Source: Hedera helix
Lineage: Eukaryota > Streptophyta > Magnoliopsida > Apiales > Araliaceae
Reading direction: 5' to 3'
Assembly: GCA_947179155.2 (NCBI GenBank)
Contig: OX359264.1
Span: 59,779,202 to 59,843,201 of the forward strand
Length of the DNA stretch: 64,000 nt
Made by a program: the position numbers and the translations under genes. Positions within the stretch are counted from its first letter, which is position 1, and each line of letters starts with the position of its first letter. The notes under the pieces are model-generated. The model was not told where the DNA came from and ran no database searches. It saw only the letters and a list, made by a program, of their open reading frames with translations. Below, piece after piece: positions 33,998 to 47,100 of this stretch.

Positions 33998-36900
33998 TGT
34001 AATGTCCTAGAATTTCCACATTTTTATTAATTAAAATATTAATTTAATTTCCAACGAGTTAGTTTTATGAGATTATTTAAATCTTTTTATGTGATTAATT
34101 AATTATGTGATTAAATAATTATGTAATTAATTACTAAAATTAATTAAAGGGGGTCACTAATATGTTATTAAATTAGTGAACAAACCCTAAAGTTTTAATA
34201 TCAAAATAATTGATAAGTTTCCTATTAATTAAATATTCAATTAAATTGAATATAATGAGTGAATTAAATATAATAAATTAATTAATATGATTATTAATTA
34301 ATGTAAATAATGTGAAATGTTAATAATAATATTTATTAGTCCATTTGGTAATTTAATACTTATGGGTTAAAATATTTAATTATTTATTCAATCTAATTAT
34401 TTATTTAACATGGATTGAATAATTAATGTGTAAATTATTAAATTAGCCCAACATGGGTCAATTAGTAGCCCAAGTGGGGAATAATAAAATTTGACAATTT
34501 AGTAGCCCAAACAATTTAATAGAAACCCAATTGGTATTTTAAATTAAAGCCCAATGATTGGCCAACTTGGAAAAACAATTAAATAACTTATTAATTAATT
34601 AAAATAAGAAAAGTGAATTTATTTTTTTGGGACTTTTGAAGTCCATCAGCCGAATGGCATGGAGGAGAGAGAAAAAAATTGATTTTTTTGATATTTTATT
34701 TTATTTTCCATTTATTTAATTAAAGGTTGCTTGTTTTATTTTTTTAAGTACATGAACCATGCTTCTTTTCACCAACCAAGTCATGGCTTGTTAACTTGTG
34801 TAAGTATCCATTAGCTAGCTTGTAGTGGTCAAAATTATTAGATACATTATGTGTATCTACTAATTTTTCAAGTATACTTGAAAAGTTGATAGATGTTATT
34901 TCATTTTGCTCCAAAAATCAAAAGAGAGAGTTTGAGAGAAAAATATTTTGAGAGAGAGCAAGAGAAGGAGAAGGAGTGCTAAGCTAGTTTATGCCTTCAA
35001 GATTCACAACATATTTTGGGAGAAAAAGAAGAATAGCCATTAAATCAAGGTAATGGTTATTTTAAATGAAGTTTTGTTTTTAAATTAAATAAATCATCAT
35101 GTTAGTATAAACATGTTAATATGGTTATTAATGTGTAGTGGTAATATATATGTCATGCTTGAGTTTAATATGCTTGGTTTGCATTTTTGTATATTTTATA
35201 TGCTAAAATATGTATTTAATAGTGTGTAAACAAGTTTTGGAATTTATGTCCAAAAATATTTTTTTATAAAACTTAAGTTTGATGTTCTAATATTATAGAA
35301 CATTGAATCATGAGAAAAACAAAGTTTGAATCACTCAAAATGGAGTTATACACAAAAAGTTATGATTTGTGGTAGTTTATGTGATGTAAAAATTTTTATA
35401 AAAAAATAATGATATTAAATCATGAAAAATTAATTTTTCATGTTATAAATTAATATAAGGTGATTGGTAAATTTTTTGGATTTTTATTGAAGAGTTAAAG
35501 ATTTATTGAAGATATATTTTTATTTAAAATGGGTAGCCGGAAACACTGTTCACATTCTGCTTGGAAGAGAAAATTTAACACTGGCCGCGCAATGCGCGAG
35601 CCACTGTTCACCCACCGACGCGGAGCCAAACGACGTCGTTTGGCATCGGCAGAAAATTTCTTTCGCGCGTTATGCGCGGAAGCCATTTCCGGATTGCCAA
35701 AAACGGCGCCGTTTTGGTCCGAAAATATTATAATGCGCGCCATGCGCGGTAGTTATTTTTCGGCAAAATTACAAGTTTGCCCCTCCGTGTTTTTTTTCGG
35801 CAGAATTACCATTATGCCCTCGGTTCAGTTTTCGAATTAATTACGAAAATGCCATCGGTCCGGTTTTTCAACTTATTTACGAAAATGCCATTCGGGATAA
35901 TTTTAATTAATTTAAATATTTTAAAATTATAACAAAAATAATAATAATACAAAAATAATATTGGGGAGGATATTTTTCATTAAGTTTAATATTTAAATAT
36001 TTTAAATATTAATCTAGTAGCTAAACCATGGTTAAGTTAAATAAATTTATTATTTACTTATTATTTTAAATGTTAATAATAAATAAAGATGATAAATTAG
36101 CAATTATTATTTAATGCCTATTAAATAATATTTAAAGAGAGATAAAATTTATAAATTAATTATTTATTATTTAAATATTATTAAATAATAAATAAGGATA
36201 ATTAAGTAATTAATTATTATTTAATTAACATTAAATAACGATTAATGGAAATTAAGTTATTAGAGTAATAATTTATTATTTAATTAAAATAATAAATAAG
36301 AATGATTTGATTATTATTTAACCTTAAATAATAATTAAAATTAATTAAATAATTAATTATTATTTAATTGACATTAAATAATAATTAAAGAGGATTAAGA
36401 TTAGTAAACTATTATTTAATTTTCTTAATTAAATAATAAGTAAGGTTAATTACTTAGTTAATTATTGGTTGATTAACATTAAATTGAAGAAGGTTAAAAC
36501 TAAGTTAATAATTATTTATTATTTAATTATAATTAAATAATAAGTAAGTACAATTAGTTATTATTTATTTTTAATAATAAGTAGAGTTAATTAATTAATT
36601 TCTATTTAATCAATATTAAATAGTAATTAAATAGAGATTGAGTTAATAAAATAAATTTAATTTAATTATGATTTAATTAAACAATTATAATAAGTTGTTT
36701 AAGGGTTTAATAAGTGTCCAACACTTAAGAAAAATATTTTCTAACTTATTAAATTATTAACCTAAAATGATTAAGTGTCTATAAGGTTAATAATATTGTT
36801 TTGACTAATGTAATTTATGTGTTAGTACTTATGTGGTAAATAAGTTCGTTATTAAGCGTATAATTATGCAAATACGTCGTACTAATTATTAGACCGACTT

Positions 36901-37926
36901 TATTAATGTTAGGTCTTTCAAAGCAAGTTAGTTAAAGCTAGACAATTATTGTAGCTGAGCAAAAAGGCAAGTTCTCTAACCCTACTCAATTATTATCGTT
37001 GAACAAGTTTCCATACTTGTATTTATTGTTAAAGCTTGCAGTGGTTTAATTATTTAAAATTATTCCACATCCATATTGTTTATACAATCGCACTTAGTGC
37101 ATTTGAAGCTTATTAGTTCTTGATTCATGAACTGTATTAAAAATGTCTTAAGCTAATAATTCAGCTAGACATTACGTTTCTAAATTCAATAACTTGAATA
37201 CTTTTAAAAGCTTATCCAAACCATTGTTGGGTGCGGATTTCTTATATTAAGTCTGAGAATTGAACAACCCTAAATTAGGGGATTTTGTGTCGGGAAACCG
37301 ACTTTGGGCGCCAGTGACTAAATGTAATGCATATACAGCGGGTTGAATAGGCTGATCCCCTTGAAAACCAAACAACTCAAAGGGTCAGAGGAAACTCTAT
37401 TATACCCTAGTTAGTTCAGGGTCCTTAGTGACCACTCAGCATTTTAAGATTCAAATATTCTGTTTATTAAAATTTGAATCCTGTTTCTTTCACAATTGTT
37501 ATATCTATTGTTGAACCATTGATGATCTTTCCCATTCATTCATGATATATTAAATCTATATGATTGTTATAAACTTGCTGAGCAAACTAGTTGCTCATTC
37601 TTGCTATATCATGAACCATTTTTCAGATAATCCTGATTGCTCCAGGAAGGATAAGGGAAAAGGAAAGGCCAAAGCTTAAGTAGCTTATGCATGCTAGTTA
37701 GATCTTTATTTATGTATTTACGGTTGTTAAACCTTTTGTAATTCCTTATGATAGGAACTGTTTTTATGTTAAGGTTGATAGACCCTGGTATTGTAACCTT
37801 TTGAAGGGAACCAATATGTATTATTCCGCGATATTTAAATGCAATGTATGTATTTAATTGTTAGTAATGTGTTGAATAGTGAGAACCAAACTCGAGGTTA
37901 TGGAACCCGGATTTGGGGTCGTCACA
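33998..37926 (+). repeat. 3' LTR of the gypsy element
   Basis: It has the same termini and layout as the 5' LTR. Differences seen by eye are about seven single-base changes, mostly C/T or G/A, plus an 11-bp deletion near 35920. The matching GC-rich palindrome cluster is at 35585-35755. Confidence 0.95.
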
Positions 37927-37931
37927 AATCC

Positions 37932-39635
37932 CATTAATTTAAGCAATCTCAAATTGAATATAACACAATCGAATATTATCCAATAAATTGAAAATTCAAT
38001 ATTATCCCATTAAAATATACAAGTATAGCACAAAAAATAATATTATTTTTTTTGTCACAAATCATATAAAATTGCAAAATTAAAGAAATACCAAATAGAT
38101 AATAATCCAATTTTATGTATGGTTGGTCTACACAATTTTTATAATACCCTATAAATATATATACCACCTATTTCATTCTAAATCACACCACATAACTGTT
38201 TTCTTCTTCATATATTTTGCTTCTATATGGTAAGCTTATTTTTCTTTTGTTATTGCTCTTTTTCTATTTCTATTACATTCTGTTTCTTTGCCTCATCATA
38301 AATATGACTTCAAATTTTCTTTCTACTTCTACTTCATTCTGAACTTTTGTCTCACCACGAATCTGACTTCAACTTTTTTGTTGTTTGATTATTTAGCTGG
38401 CGCAACTACTAAATATAATTGTGTTGCTAACATCAGTCCTGTAAAAAGAAACGTGGAAAATTAAGGCACAAATAACTAAACTCTGGAATATGCCTTGCTT
38501 CTATAAAGGTGACTATATAAACAGTATTAAGATGATATTGTTGAATAAGAAGATACATATACATACATAAACTTTACATTTACTATAACAACTTGACATC
38601 TACAAATTGTTTACCTTTATTATAACAACTTAACATCTACAAGTTATTCCTTCGTAGGATGACAGAATACAAGCCAATATCAAAAGAACACTTTAAAATA
38701 AATTTCAACCATTGGTCAAGGAAAACAAAATTTTTATTATCACCAATTTTGTTGTTAGTCAGAATGGTGGTTCTTTTAAAGCTACCAAACATCCATATAA
38801 GATTAATTTCGTATATTCCACCTCATTGCAAGAGTCAGATGATGCTTCAATTCATACATATGGACTCCAATTCAGTCCATTTGATCAAATACTAGCTAGC
38901 GCGATTGATGATTCCTACTTAGTTGGTATGTTTCACAATGATTTTGAAGCCATCTTTTTCATACAAATTTTATTATTTAACTGTATAATTGTAATGTTTT
39001 GTGTTTAGATGTTATTGCTCAACTAACTGCAATTGGAGATTTACAACTCAGCACAAACAATGAGAAACAAAGTAAGAGAGTTAATATTGAATTAACTGAT
39101 AACATGTAAACTATACATATTGCTCAAAACTACAATTATACAATAGATTCGTATGAATTTTTTGTTCTAATATTGTATTCATATACCAGTCAAACTATAT
39201 TGACTTGCCGCAATTTCAAATTGATATTATCCTATAATTTGATTTTTGAATTGTTTTATTATATCATTTTTTGCTAATAACTCTGACACATAAATATATA
39301 ATATTATCCAATAATTTAAATTTTTATTTTTTTTAAAAATAATTCTCAAGCAAAAAAATATGTAATATTATCCCATCATTGGGCTTTAGAACTTTATTTA
39401 CAAAAAAAATTTATGCATAATTTTTTTAATTTTTAAATTCCTTAATCAGACAAATTTTTTTTTAATATTATCTCATAAATACAAATCTAAACTGATATTC
39501 TAAATTGATATTATATCCCATAATTTTATTTTATCTTATCTCAAATTGATTGGTGATTAATCTAAATAATTTTTAATTTTTAATTTTTTTTAACAAAACG
39601 AATAATTCCGCCGCAACGCGCGGGGTTGTATCTAG
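37932..39635 (+). mobile_element. Helitron 3' portion with RPA-like fragment
   Basis: The right boundary has the hallmark of plant Helitrons: a GC-rich hairpin CCGCCGCAACGCGCGG at 39608-39623, then about 8 bases, then CTAG at 39632-39635 followed by T. There is no target duplication, as expected. Upstream on the same strand lies an RPA1-like OB-fold fragment (38659-39107). Short tandem duplications occur at about 38270-38380 and 38565-38650. The gypsy element at 24023-37926 appears to be inserted in this Helitron, because AT-rich DNA with the same short motifs lies on its left side. The 5' TC end was not found, and no Rep/helicase frame is visible. Confidence 0.65.
38659..39107 (+). pseudogene. 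Replication protein A 70-kDa-like (DUF223) fragment
   Basis: Reading frame changes within the region join N-terminal PISKEHFKI to IFIITNFVVSQNGGSFKATK and HPYKINFVYSTS, a close match to the OB-fold of plant RPA1-like proteins. After a GT at about 38925 and a plausible intron, the sequence from 39009 reads DVIAQLTAIGDLQLSTNNEK, also an RPA1/DUF223 signature, with a stop soon after. RPA-like fragments are commonly carried by plant Helitrons. The frameshift between the first two pieces and the early stop indicate a non-functional relic. Confidence 0.65.
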
Positions 39636-41015
39636 TTAATATACTAAGCATCTCTTTTTTCACCTAAATTCCTCCCCTTAGGTTAGGACAAATTATTGTA
39701 ATAGATCAAGACATTTAAAAAAATAAACATTTTTTTTATCTCTTTTTAAAATTAGTTCTAAAAAGATAATATTGATTTTTTTAAATCAATGTAAAATATT
39801 TTCAAATTTGAAACTAACAGTAATTATCTTAAATTTTGAAAATACAAATATGAAACTCGTAAATATTAATTACACCCTATACTGTTTTGAAAAACGAAGA
39901 AATAAATCCAAAATGAAAAAAAGCCGACGAGCCCTAACAGTCCCATCGAACAACTCGTAAGGTACCGGCGACGCTCTCCTTCTTCCTCCTACTTTGCCAG
40001 TTTTCCTCTTCTCTTTCTATCTCCATCTACTTTATCTCTCATCTCAGTTAATGTAAAATTCTAAATATTTTCTCGTTTCCCCGAGAGAAACCCTTTTGAT
40101 TTTCGACGTAATCGAGTGCGAATTGTTAATATCAACAAAACCTAAGGCGAAAGCATTATATAGCTCATACTATAAGTTTGTAAGCGTCCATGAGGTTTTA
40201 GGTGATTGATTCACTTGAAACCCTGAAATTATCTTATTCTGTACTGATAAAGCTAGATTTTGGTAGCAGAATGACAGTTTTTGACTAAATATTTCGTTTT
40301 AGTGCCAGTTTTCTAGTTATGGGTAGAATATTTCTATTTTATTGAGAGTTCGTCTCTGAGGTTTGTATTTTAGTCAGTGTCAGTGAAATGCTTTTGATTA
40401 CTTATTTTCCATACTGAAAAGAGAAAACCGTTCATTATAGCAACTAATTCATGAGAATAATCCCATCTTAAAAATATTTGTAGATAATTATGGGAAAACC
40501 TTATATTTTATAACAATGTGATTTCTTGAAGTACTTTGTTCCTTACCCCTATTTTGAATAAAGACATTTGCTTTCACTTATATAAGCTCAGAATTTATGT
40601 TAGGCCCATAAAAATTGCAGATTTCTTCCATCTGAATTGCGCAACTGTACCAAATTGGCAAGGTTGTTTTGGTGTTCGTTGTAGTATGGAATATGGTTCA
40701 TTTATTGTTATCACTTCTAATTTATGGGACAAATGTCCCCTCTGGAATATATATTTTCCAAAATACAGCATTTCTAGGGCAGCTAGTTAATAGCTCTCAG
40801 TGTCTTCGAGAACAGGCTGCTAGTTAATAGCTCTTGTTTAATTTTGGAATTCATTTTTTCTCGTGAAAGCTTACTGCTAGTTTCTGGTGTTCTTTTTTTC
40901 TTTTTATTAAAAAAGTTAAATGCATTCTATTTGTTTTCATATCCGCTTGCCTGTGGTGGCAAGGTGTTGATTGTGTTTTGTTCACAGGAGTTAAATTTTG
41001 TTGACATTTTTTGGG
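39636..41015 (+). other. Promoter and 5' leader region of the zinc-knuckle gene
   Basis: There is no coding frame. The pyrimidine-rich stretch after 39960 (CTCTCCTTCTTCCTCC) looks like a plant 5' leader. A good acceptor, TTTTGTTCACAG at about 40977-40988, precedes the start codon by under 30 bases, so a 5'-UTR intron is likely. The Helitron ends only about 320 bp before the presumed leader. Confidence 0.5.
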
Positions 41016-44000
41016 ATGGCAAATGGAGAAGATTCTGACGTTGATGATGATTTTAGCGAACTTTATAAGGAGTACACTGGACCTCCAGTATCTAATAGCA
41101 CCCGCGTACAAGATGTTGCAAAAGGAAACAAAAGGTCCCACGCTGGTTCTGATGAGGAAGAGGAACCTCGGGACCCTAATGCTGTCCCAACTGATTTTAC
41201 TAGCCGAGAGGCTAAGGTTTGGGAGGCTAAATCAAAAGCCACTGAACGGAACTGGAAGAAAAGGAAAGAAGAAGAAATGATCTGTAAGATATGTGGAGAA
41301 TCAGGCCATTTCACTCAGGTATATCTTTGGTTCCTCATGGAGTGGTTCTCAACTTCTCTTCTTCAATTGAGCAACAAAAAAATAAAATAAACTTGCTCTT
41401 ATCTGATACAACTCCATCTGATTGCATATTGTAGACCGATGACTCAAATATAAATTGGAAAAAAACTGAAACTCAGTAATGAGGAGGACTAGTCAAGAGT
41501 TAAATAATAAATTATTTATTTATTTTATTAAATCAGTGAGGATTTAGGAAATTTGATAATGATTTGGAATTTTTAATATTTAGTAATGGTATTTTAGTCA
41601 TTTAGTACTTATATTAGGGTTTTAGGTCTCTCTTAGTAGTGATGCAATATCCCCACAAGATTAAGAATTTTACACATTATTGGGATATTATTTTGAGACC
41701 TAAATTTGATTGGGAACGATTCTACACTTTGTGGTTGAGGATCCTAGATGTAGTAGAGTGCAGAGCTCCACCTTAGTTTAAGTTTTCTTTTATTTTCCGA
41801 TAATTCCAAGAATTATTCATCTCCTAAATTTGTCCTACATCCCTCAGCATATTTTATTTATTTATTATTATTTAATCTTAAGGAATAATTTTTTTTCGTG
41901 GGAAGGCATGGAAGTTTGGGTATCTGGATGTTTTAAACTTCCATCTCGCTAAGCGTGTAGCATCAGTCAGTGTGGTCGGATTACTTATTGATCTAGTTTG
42001 TCGTTCTGGTATCTGATATATTACCCATGAGGTTCTTACAAAAACTCTTGATAGTACATTTTCTCAACCAAAAAAAAAAGAAAAGAAAAGAAAAAGATGA
42101 TGTTACATATGCTTTCTTTTTTCTCTGATAGTTTATGAGGTAGTTTTTTGTTTTGTGGTGCATGTACGTTTATTTTGCATGAATGGGTATACATATGAAC
42201 TTTTTGGAGGTTACTGAATTATGAAATATGTCCTAGAGTTTCTAGAGATGATGGGTAGGATTCCAACTTTCTTAATTTTCTGTTTATATCATCTCATTTG
42301 TATAATGTTGGTTTTCAGATGTACTTTTTGTGTTTTGATATGATTACAGGGTTGTCCTTCTACTCTTGGAGCTAACCGTAAGTCTCAAGATTTTTTCGAA
42401 AGAGTACCTGCAAGAGAACAACATGTGAAAGCACTTTTCTCAGAGAAGGTGGTAAGCAAGATTGAAAGGGATATTGGCTGCAAAATAAAAATAGAGGAGA
42501 AGTTTATTATTGTCAGTGGCAAAGATAGGCTGATCTTGGCCAAAGGTGTAGATGCTGTTCATAAAATTAAAGAGGAGGGTGACAAAAAAGGTGGTTCTAG
42601 TTCTCACATTACCAGATCCAAGTCGCCTGAGAGGAGGAGCCCTGTTGGCACTCGGTTTGCACGCTCTGATTCCCAAAGGTCTTTTCAAAGTACCCAAACT
42701 GCATCACATTTCCAGCAGAGATTTGGCAAACAAGAGAAGGTAGTGGAAGACCATGTCCGCGAGGATTTAAAAATGTTATCAAGGGATTCTCCACAAGGTA
42801 GGGACAGCGTAGGATATATTTACGGCATCCATAGAAACATGGTAATCCCGTGCTCGTAGTTTACGAGGTCTCTATAATCATTAATTATGTGCTGTTAGGA
42901 CTATTCCCCTCCCGTTGTCCTTTTTACAGATGTATATATTATATAACAATGTTGCTTGTTGCTTATCATTTTGTTTGCAGCGAGAGGTAAGTTCTTATCT
43001 TCAAGCATTATGTGTTCAATTGTGAAGTAACTTTCGTGGGTGGGTTTGATTTGAACGGGTTGTCTTCAAGACAGAAATTATTTACCAAAAGCATATCCAA
43101 ACTTATTGCTTCAGATGAGTTCACTATGAGAATATAAGATAGCATGTCTAATTAAAGCTGGCATCTTTGTTAGACATCTTGAATCGAAGTGCTTAACACA
43201 CTCTTCCTTTGGTGAAGCTTATGGTAATGATGGAGCCAGACGCCGTTCAAGCCATTCTAAGTCTCCAGCACGTCTTGCACACACTGGGGTCTCATTTAAT
43301 TCATATGATGGTCATAGTCAGAGCAGGGGGGGATACCGGACAGATGGATGGGAGACAGAGAGACGTCGACCTGACGTGCAATCTGGCCATAAGTTGGATT
43401 ACCCCGTCTTCCCTCTGACTTTAGAGGAATTAGAGTTGGAATATGAGAGGGACGCAATGGATCTTGGTAGGATTCGTGACAAGGAAGAAGATGAGGAAAA
43501 CTACAAGCATCGTGAGGTGGGAATGTATAATTCATGGTAGTATTTTAATTTGAATTATTTATGATTTGACATGCCATAGCACTTTGAAAAACACAACTGA
43601 TACAGCATATTAAAGATTTTCTTGTCAGATTTTTAAGCATCTTTATGCAGACTGAATTTGTTTTTAAATCTTTCATTGGTGCAGAACCGATTCAGATATC
43701 ACTATTTGTCTTTAGATAAATTTATATGTACGTGTTTAGTGGCTTTCCTTTTGGTCGTGTTAATTTATATTTTAGATGTTCTGACTCTTGGCTCTCTTAA
43801 TTTTAGATTGTCAGAGAGATGAGGGAAAATTACATGAAGAGGCTGGCTGTATTGAGGGGAATGCACGCAAAACAGTGGGAAGAGTTTCTTCAACTCGATG
43901 CCCAAAGGATGCAACAAAGGGCACGCCAGCAGTTGTCCACTTCAAAATATGGTGGTTATAGGCAGCCTGGTTATTCCGAGTATGATGGCTCTGCTGGAAA

Positions 44001-44154
44001 GCTTCATTATGCTGGAGGAAATTTACCACTGGAGTCAAGGGGCAGGTACCAGAACTCCATGGAAAATTATCCTTCGTCAAGGTCTCATGATACTTACGGT
44101 GACTTCCAGCGCCAGAGGCATGATGAGTTTGGGAAAGCATATAATCGATTCTAA
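41016..44154 (+). CDS. CCHC zinc-knuckle/KH-like nuclear-type protein (five exons)
   Basis: Exons are 41016-41318, 42350-42797, a 6-nt microexon 42981-42986, 43218-43516 and 43807-44154. All junctions are GT-AG and in phase, giving 467 residues; omitting the microexon also keeps frame. The N terminus is acidic (MANGEDSDVDDDFSELYKEY) with DPNAVPTDFTSREAKVWEAK and RNWKKRKEEEM. A single knuckle CKICGESGHFTQGC (C-x2-C-x4-H-x4-C) spans the first intron. A KH-like stretch follows (VVSKIERDIGCKIKIEEKFI, VSGKDRLILAKGVDAVHKI). The rest is Ser/Arg-rich with RSKSPERRSP and RRRSSHSKSPAR, ending in a Gln/Arg-rich tail. This matches a conserved plant family of CCHC zinc-knuckle proteins, probably RNA-binding or splicing-related. 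The role is inferred from domains only. Confidence 0.88.
42981..42986 (+). other. Candidate 6-nt microexon
   Basis: CGAGAG is preceded by a strong acceptor (TTTTGTTTGCAG) and followed by a strong donor (GTAAGTT). Inclusion adds two residues in phase between DSPQ and AYGND; skipping also joins in phase. Confidence 0.6.
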
Positions 44155-47100
44155 ATCAGTACATTGGAGTTAAGCTTGGTGAGTTGTCTTACACTTTGAG
44201 CTACAATACCTGAATTGGTTCCTTTTTTGTTCTCCTTAAGCACTAGATGTTCCATAGTCAAATCATCCCAATAATTGGGTAAGATTTGTGCTTCATTAGA
44301 CATGGAGATTGTGGTTAGGAACTGATCCTAAATGCATTTGGAAATTCTAGAATGGCAGATGCAAAATTAGGATGCAGTGTATATCAACAGAACTTCTTTT
44401 GTGAATTTTGTAGGCTTTAAGTTGTTTAGGGGTAACATGTGGAGAGCTTATTTTTGTGGAGTTGAAGATTTTAATTTTCCAAAACTGCATTAGTTAAATT
44501 TTCACTCCAAAAATTTTCAGGGTTCAAATCCTGGTCGGGTACGAGTAATACTTAACAGAGCCTTAATCTTAGGTAAGTATATCAATTATGTTTATGATAA
44601 GAAGCTGGTACTGGTACAGATTCGGATGCTACATTTTGGCTATGTTCCTTTTGAATGTGGTTATCTGGAATTTGATCATTGTAAACTAAGTAGTGAGACA
44701 TGTTTTTGGCTTTTTTGTCCGTAAGTGGTTGAGATTTTTCATGATGTGCCAACTGATCGACAATAGTTTTAATTTAGATCTTAGGTTAGCAATAAAATTG
44801 TTCTGTGGGTAAGCAGGTTTAGTTCGTGAATAAGCAAGTAGTCAAGATCTGATGCGATAGAGTTTTAACTCAATATCTTTGATATTTCCTGGTGCGTTCC
44901 ACAGTCACAAATCTTCAACATTGTTTCGATGCTTTTCTCCTTGCAGCAGGCATTGGGATGGTTTATCTTCTTTCTACGTTCCTCTCTTATATTTAAGCAA
45001 ATTATAAGTTAAACTTGACCTATACAAAATGCAGCTTCAGGGAAACGTTGAAAATTCTAATCATTGTTTCTTCAAAACTTGCCCATCCCCGTTTAGAGAA
45101 GCAGATGGATCTCGGTTCCATTTATTTTAAAATCTGCCTGCTGGGTTCTACATAGGACAAGAAGATTTTGACTATTTTTCTTTCTTTTGGGTTCTCTTTA
45201 TGAACATTTGTATTTACCCCTATCTCAAGTTTAGTTAGAATTTATTTTTACGTTTTAAATTATAAGATTATATTTGATTTTTGAAAAATAATTTAAGTTA
45301 CTTTTAAATTTAAAAATCGATGCGATTCGATAACAATTACAAAACAATAAATTATACTCGGTTCTAGTACTTCGCCTGATGGATTTTACCTCTGTGGGAA
45401 AATAATTAGAGGAAGGACAATAGCGTTTACGTTTGAAAATCTAATGCATCATTTGTGAAATACATTATCTTTAAAATAAATTGTTAAATTAAAATCCACT
45501 CATGCAAAGTTAGGTTTATTCAATTCTTCCTGGTCTTTCCATTCAAGTTCATAATAATTTAGAATCTGACATCCACGCATGCATAGATGATTCTCTGTAT
45601 GTTGAGTTAACATTTGATTTTTTTCTTAATTAATTTGTGAAATTTTAAATTTTAAAGTCGGTGTAAATTTATTTGGTTTTGTTTAATACACTAATTATTA
45701 AGTACAAGCTTGTTATTTAGAAAATTAAAATAAATTTATATTATAATTTTAATTTTAAAAATCAAACTTAATTAAATGGAACACTTATTTTTTTTTACCA
45801 AAACGGGCTGGCTTATAGTAGTATTGTAGTATGTTAGGCAACAATTAAACCAATAGACATTCTCAAACAAACGTGTAAGCACATAATCTCAACTACTGAA
45901 AATGAATAAAAGGCGCATCAGTGCAGGCCTAACAGTTATGTGATTGACACAATATTATAAATATGGATTAATCTCTTAAATAAAATGTTTTGCTAGTCAG
46001 AGTTGTTAGCACGATAGTTGAAAAATGATGTTGAAAAAGGATTTTCCAGTTGTATCTAATTTATATCATGACTACCACGTAGGAGATCGACTCGTAGTAT
46101 TTGGCAGAGGCTGCCAACCTTTTCTAATACTTAGAATCTATTTATTTTTCTTTTTATTTTTTTAATTACAAAGGAATGTTACAGTTTTTATCCTTATTGT
46201 AACACCCTCTTCTTGAATAGGAAAAAAAAAACACAATAATATTAAATTTCATAAACAGAGCACTAAAAACTTCTAATATTTAATAATTTAAAATTCATAA
46301 ATAAATAAATTCTTCAAAACTTACACAATAATCAAAATTAATAAATACTTAAAATCTAAATGAACCTAAATGGTCAAAGACAAGCACTTTTTGCATAACC
46401 TTGAATCTCCCTTACTAACTTGTCAGAAGGAAAAGACCGCATGAACTAAATACCCAGTACGAATAAGAATATACAAAAAACACACAACTAAAATATAGAA
46501 TCAACTGAATAAAATATTGAGTAAGGCCTTAAGAATAAATACTGACGGTAATATAACATCTAAAGTATGAACAGAATATAACTGAATTAACGAAACAAAA
46601 TAGAAGGCTGAATCAAAGTTGTTAAGTAGTTATTACATATCGAGTTCAGAACAAAACAAATATACTTTGTCACACAGGCAAATCAAAATAATATCACACG
46701 GAAAAATTATATATTAGACTGCGTAATCCAAATGTGAGCAAAATCGAAAGGTATATTTGGCACAACATCACCAATTCGCAAAATAAAACAGAAATTAGGG
46801 TCAACTCATACACATCTTGAACAAATATATTAAATGACCAAAACTCATACCCCAGAACACACAAAAGGATACGCTGTGAACAGATTATACCGTCACAGAA
46901 GGTGTCATGTCCCGGTACCATGAGGACATACTTGTAGTATTTTCACATGTGGTTATAGCTCATATATATTCTTTAAATATAACAAAGAAGCAATATATGA
47001 GTTGCCAAAATTCTAATAAACGCTCTAATTTCTATTAATTAATAATATAAAAAAATAATTCAACTTTTCAGAAGAAATAAAAAAATAAATTAGTAACTTA

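Larger units (their letters stand above)
24018..37931 (+). mobile_element. Complete young Ty3/gypsy chromovirus-type LTR retrotransposon with target duplication AATCC
   Basis: The element runs from 24023 to 37926 (13.9 kb), flanked by AATCC at 24018-24022 and 37927-37931. It has LTRs of 3940 and 3929 bp, a tRNA-Met-type primer site, an extra ORF, gag-protease, reverse transcriptase-RNase H-integrase with a C-terminal chromodomain-like segment, and a polypurine tract. The domain order (integrase last) and the terminal chromodomain place it in the chromovirus branch of Ty3/gypsy, probably the Tekay/Del group given its long LTRs. By eye the LTRs differ by about seven substitutions and one 11-bp indel, so insertion was recent. 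Confidence 0.95.

Noticed and set aside
44515..44545. GGTTCAAATCC, a tRNA/SINE B-box-like sequence
   Set aside because: No acceptor stem, anticodon arm or A box is present around it; a chance match.
46198..46925. TGTAACACCC and TGTCATGTCCCGGTACC, possible LTR starts
   Set aside because: No matching 3' end, TATA region or target duplication could be found.
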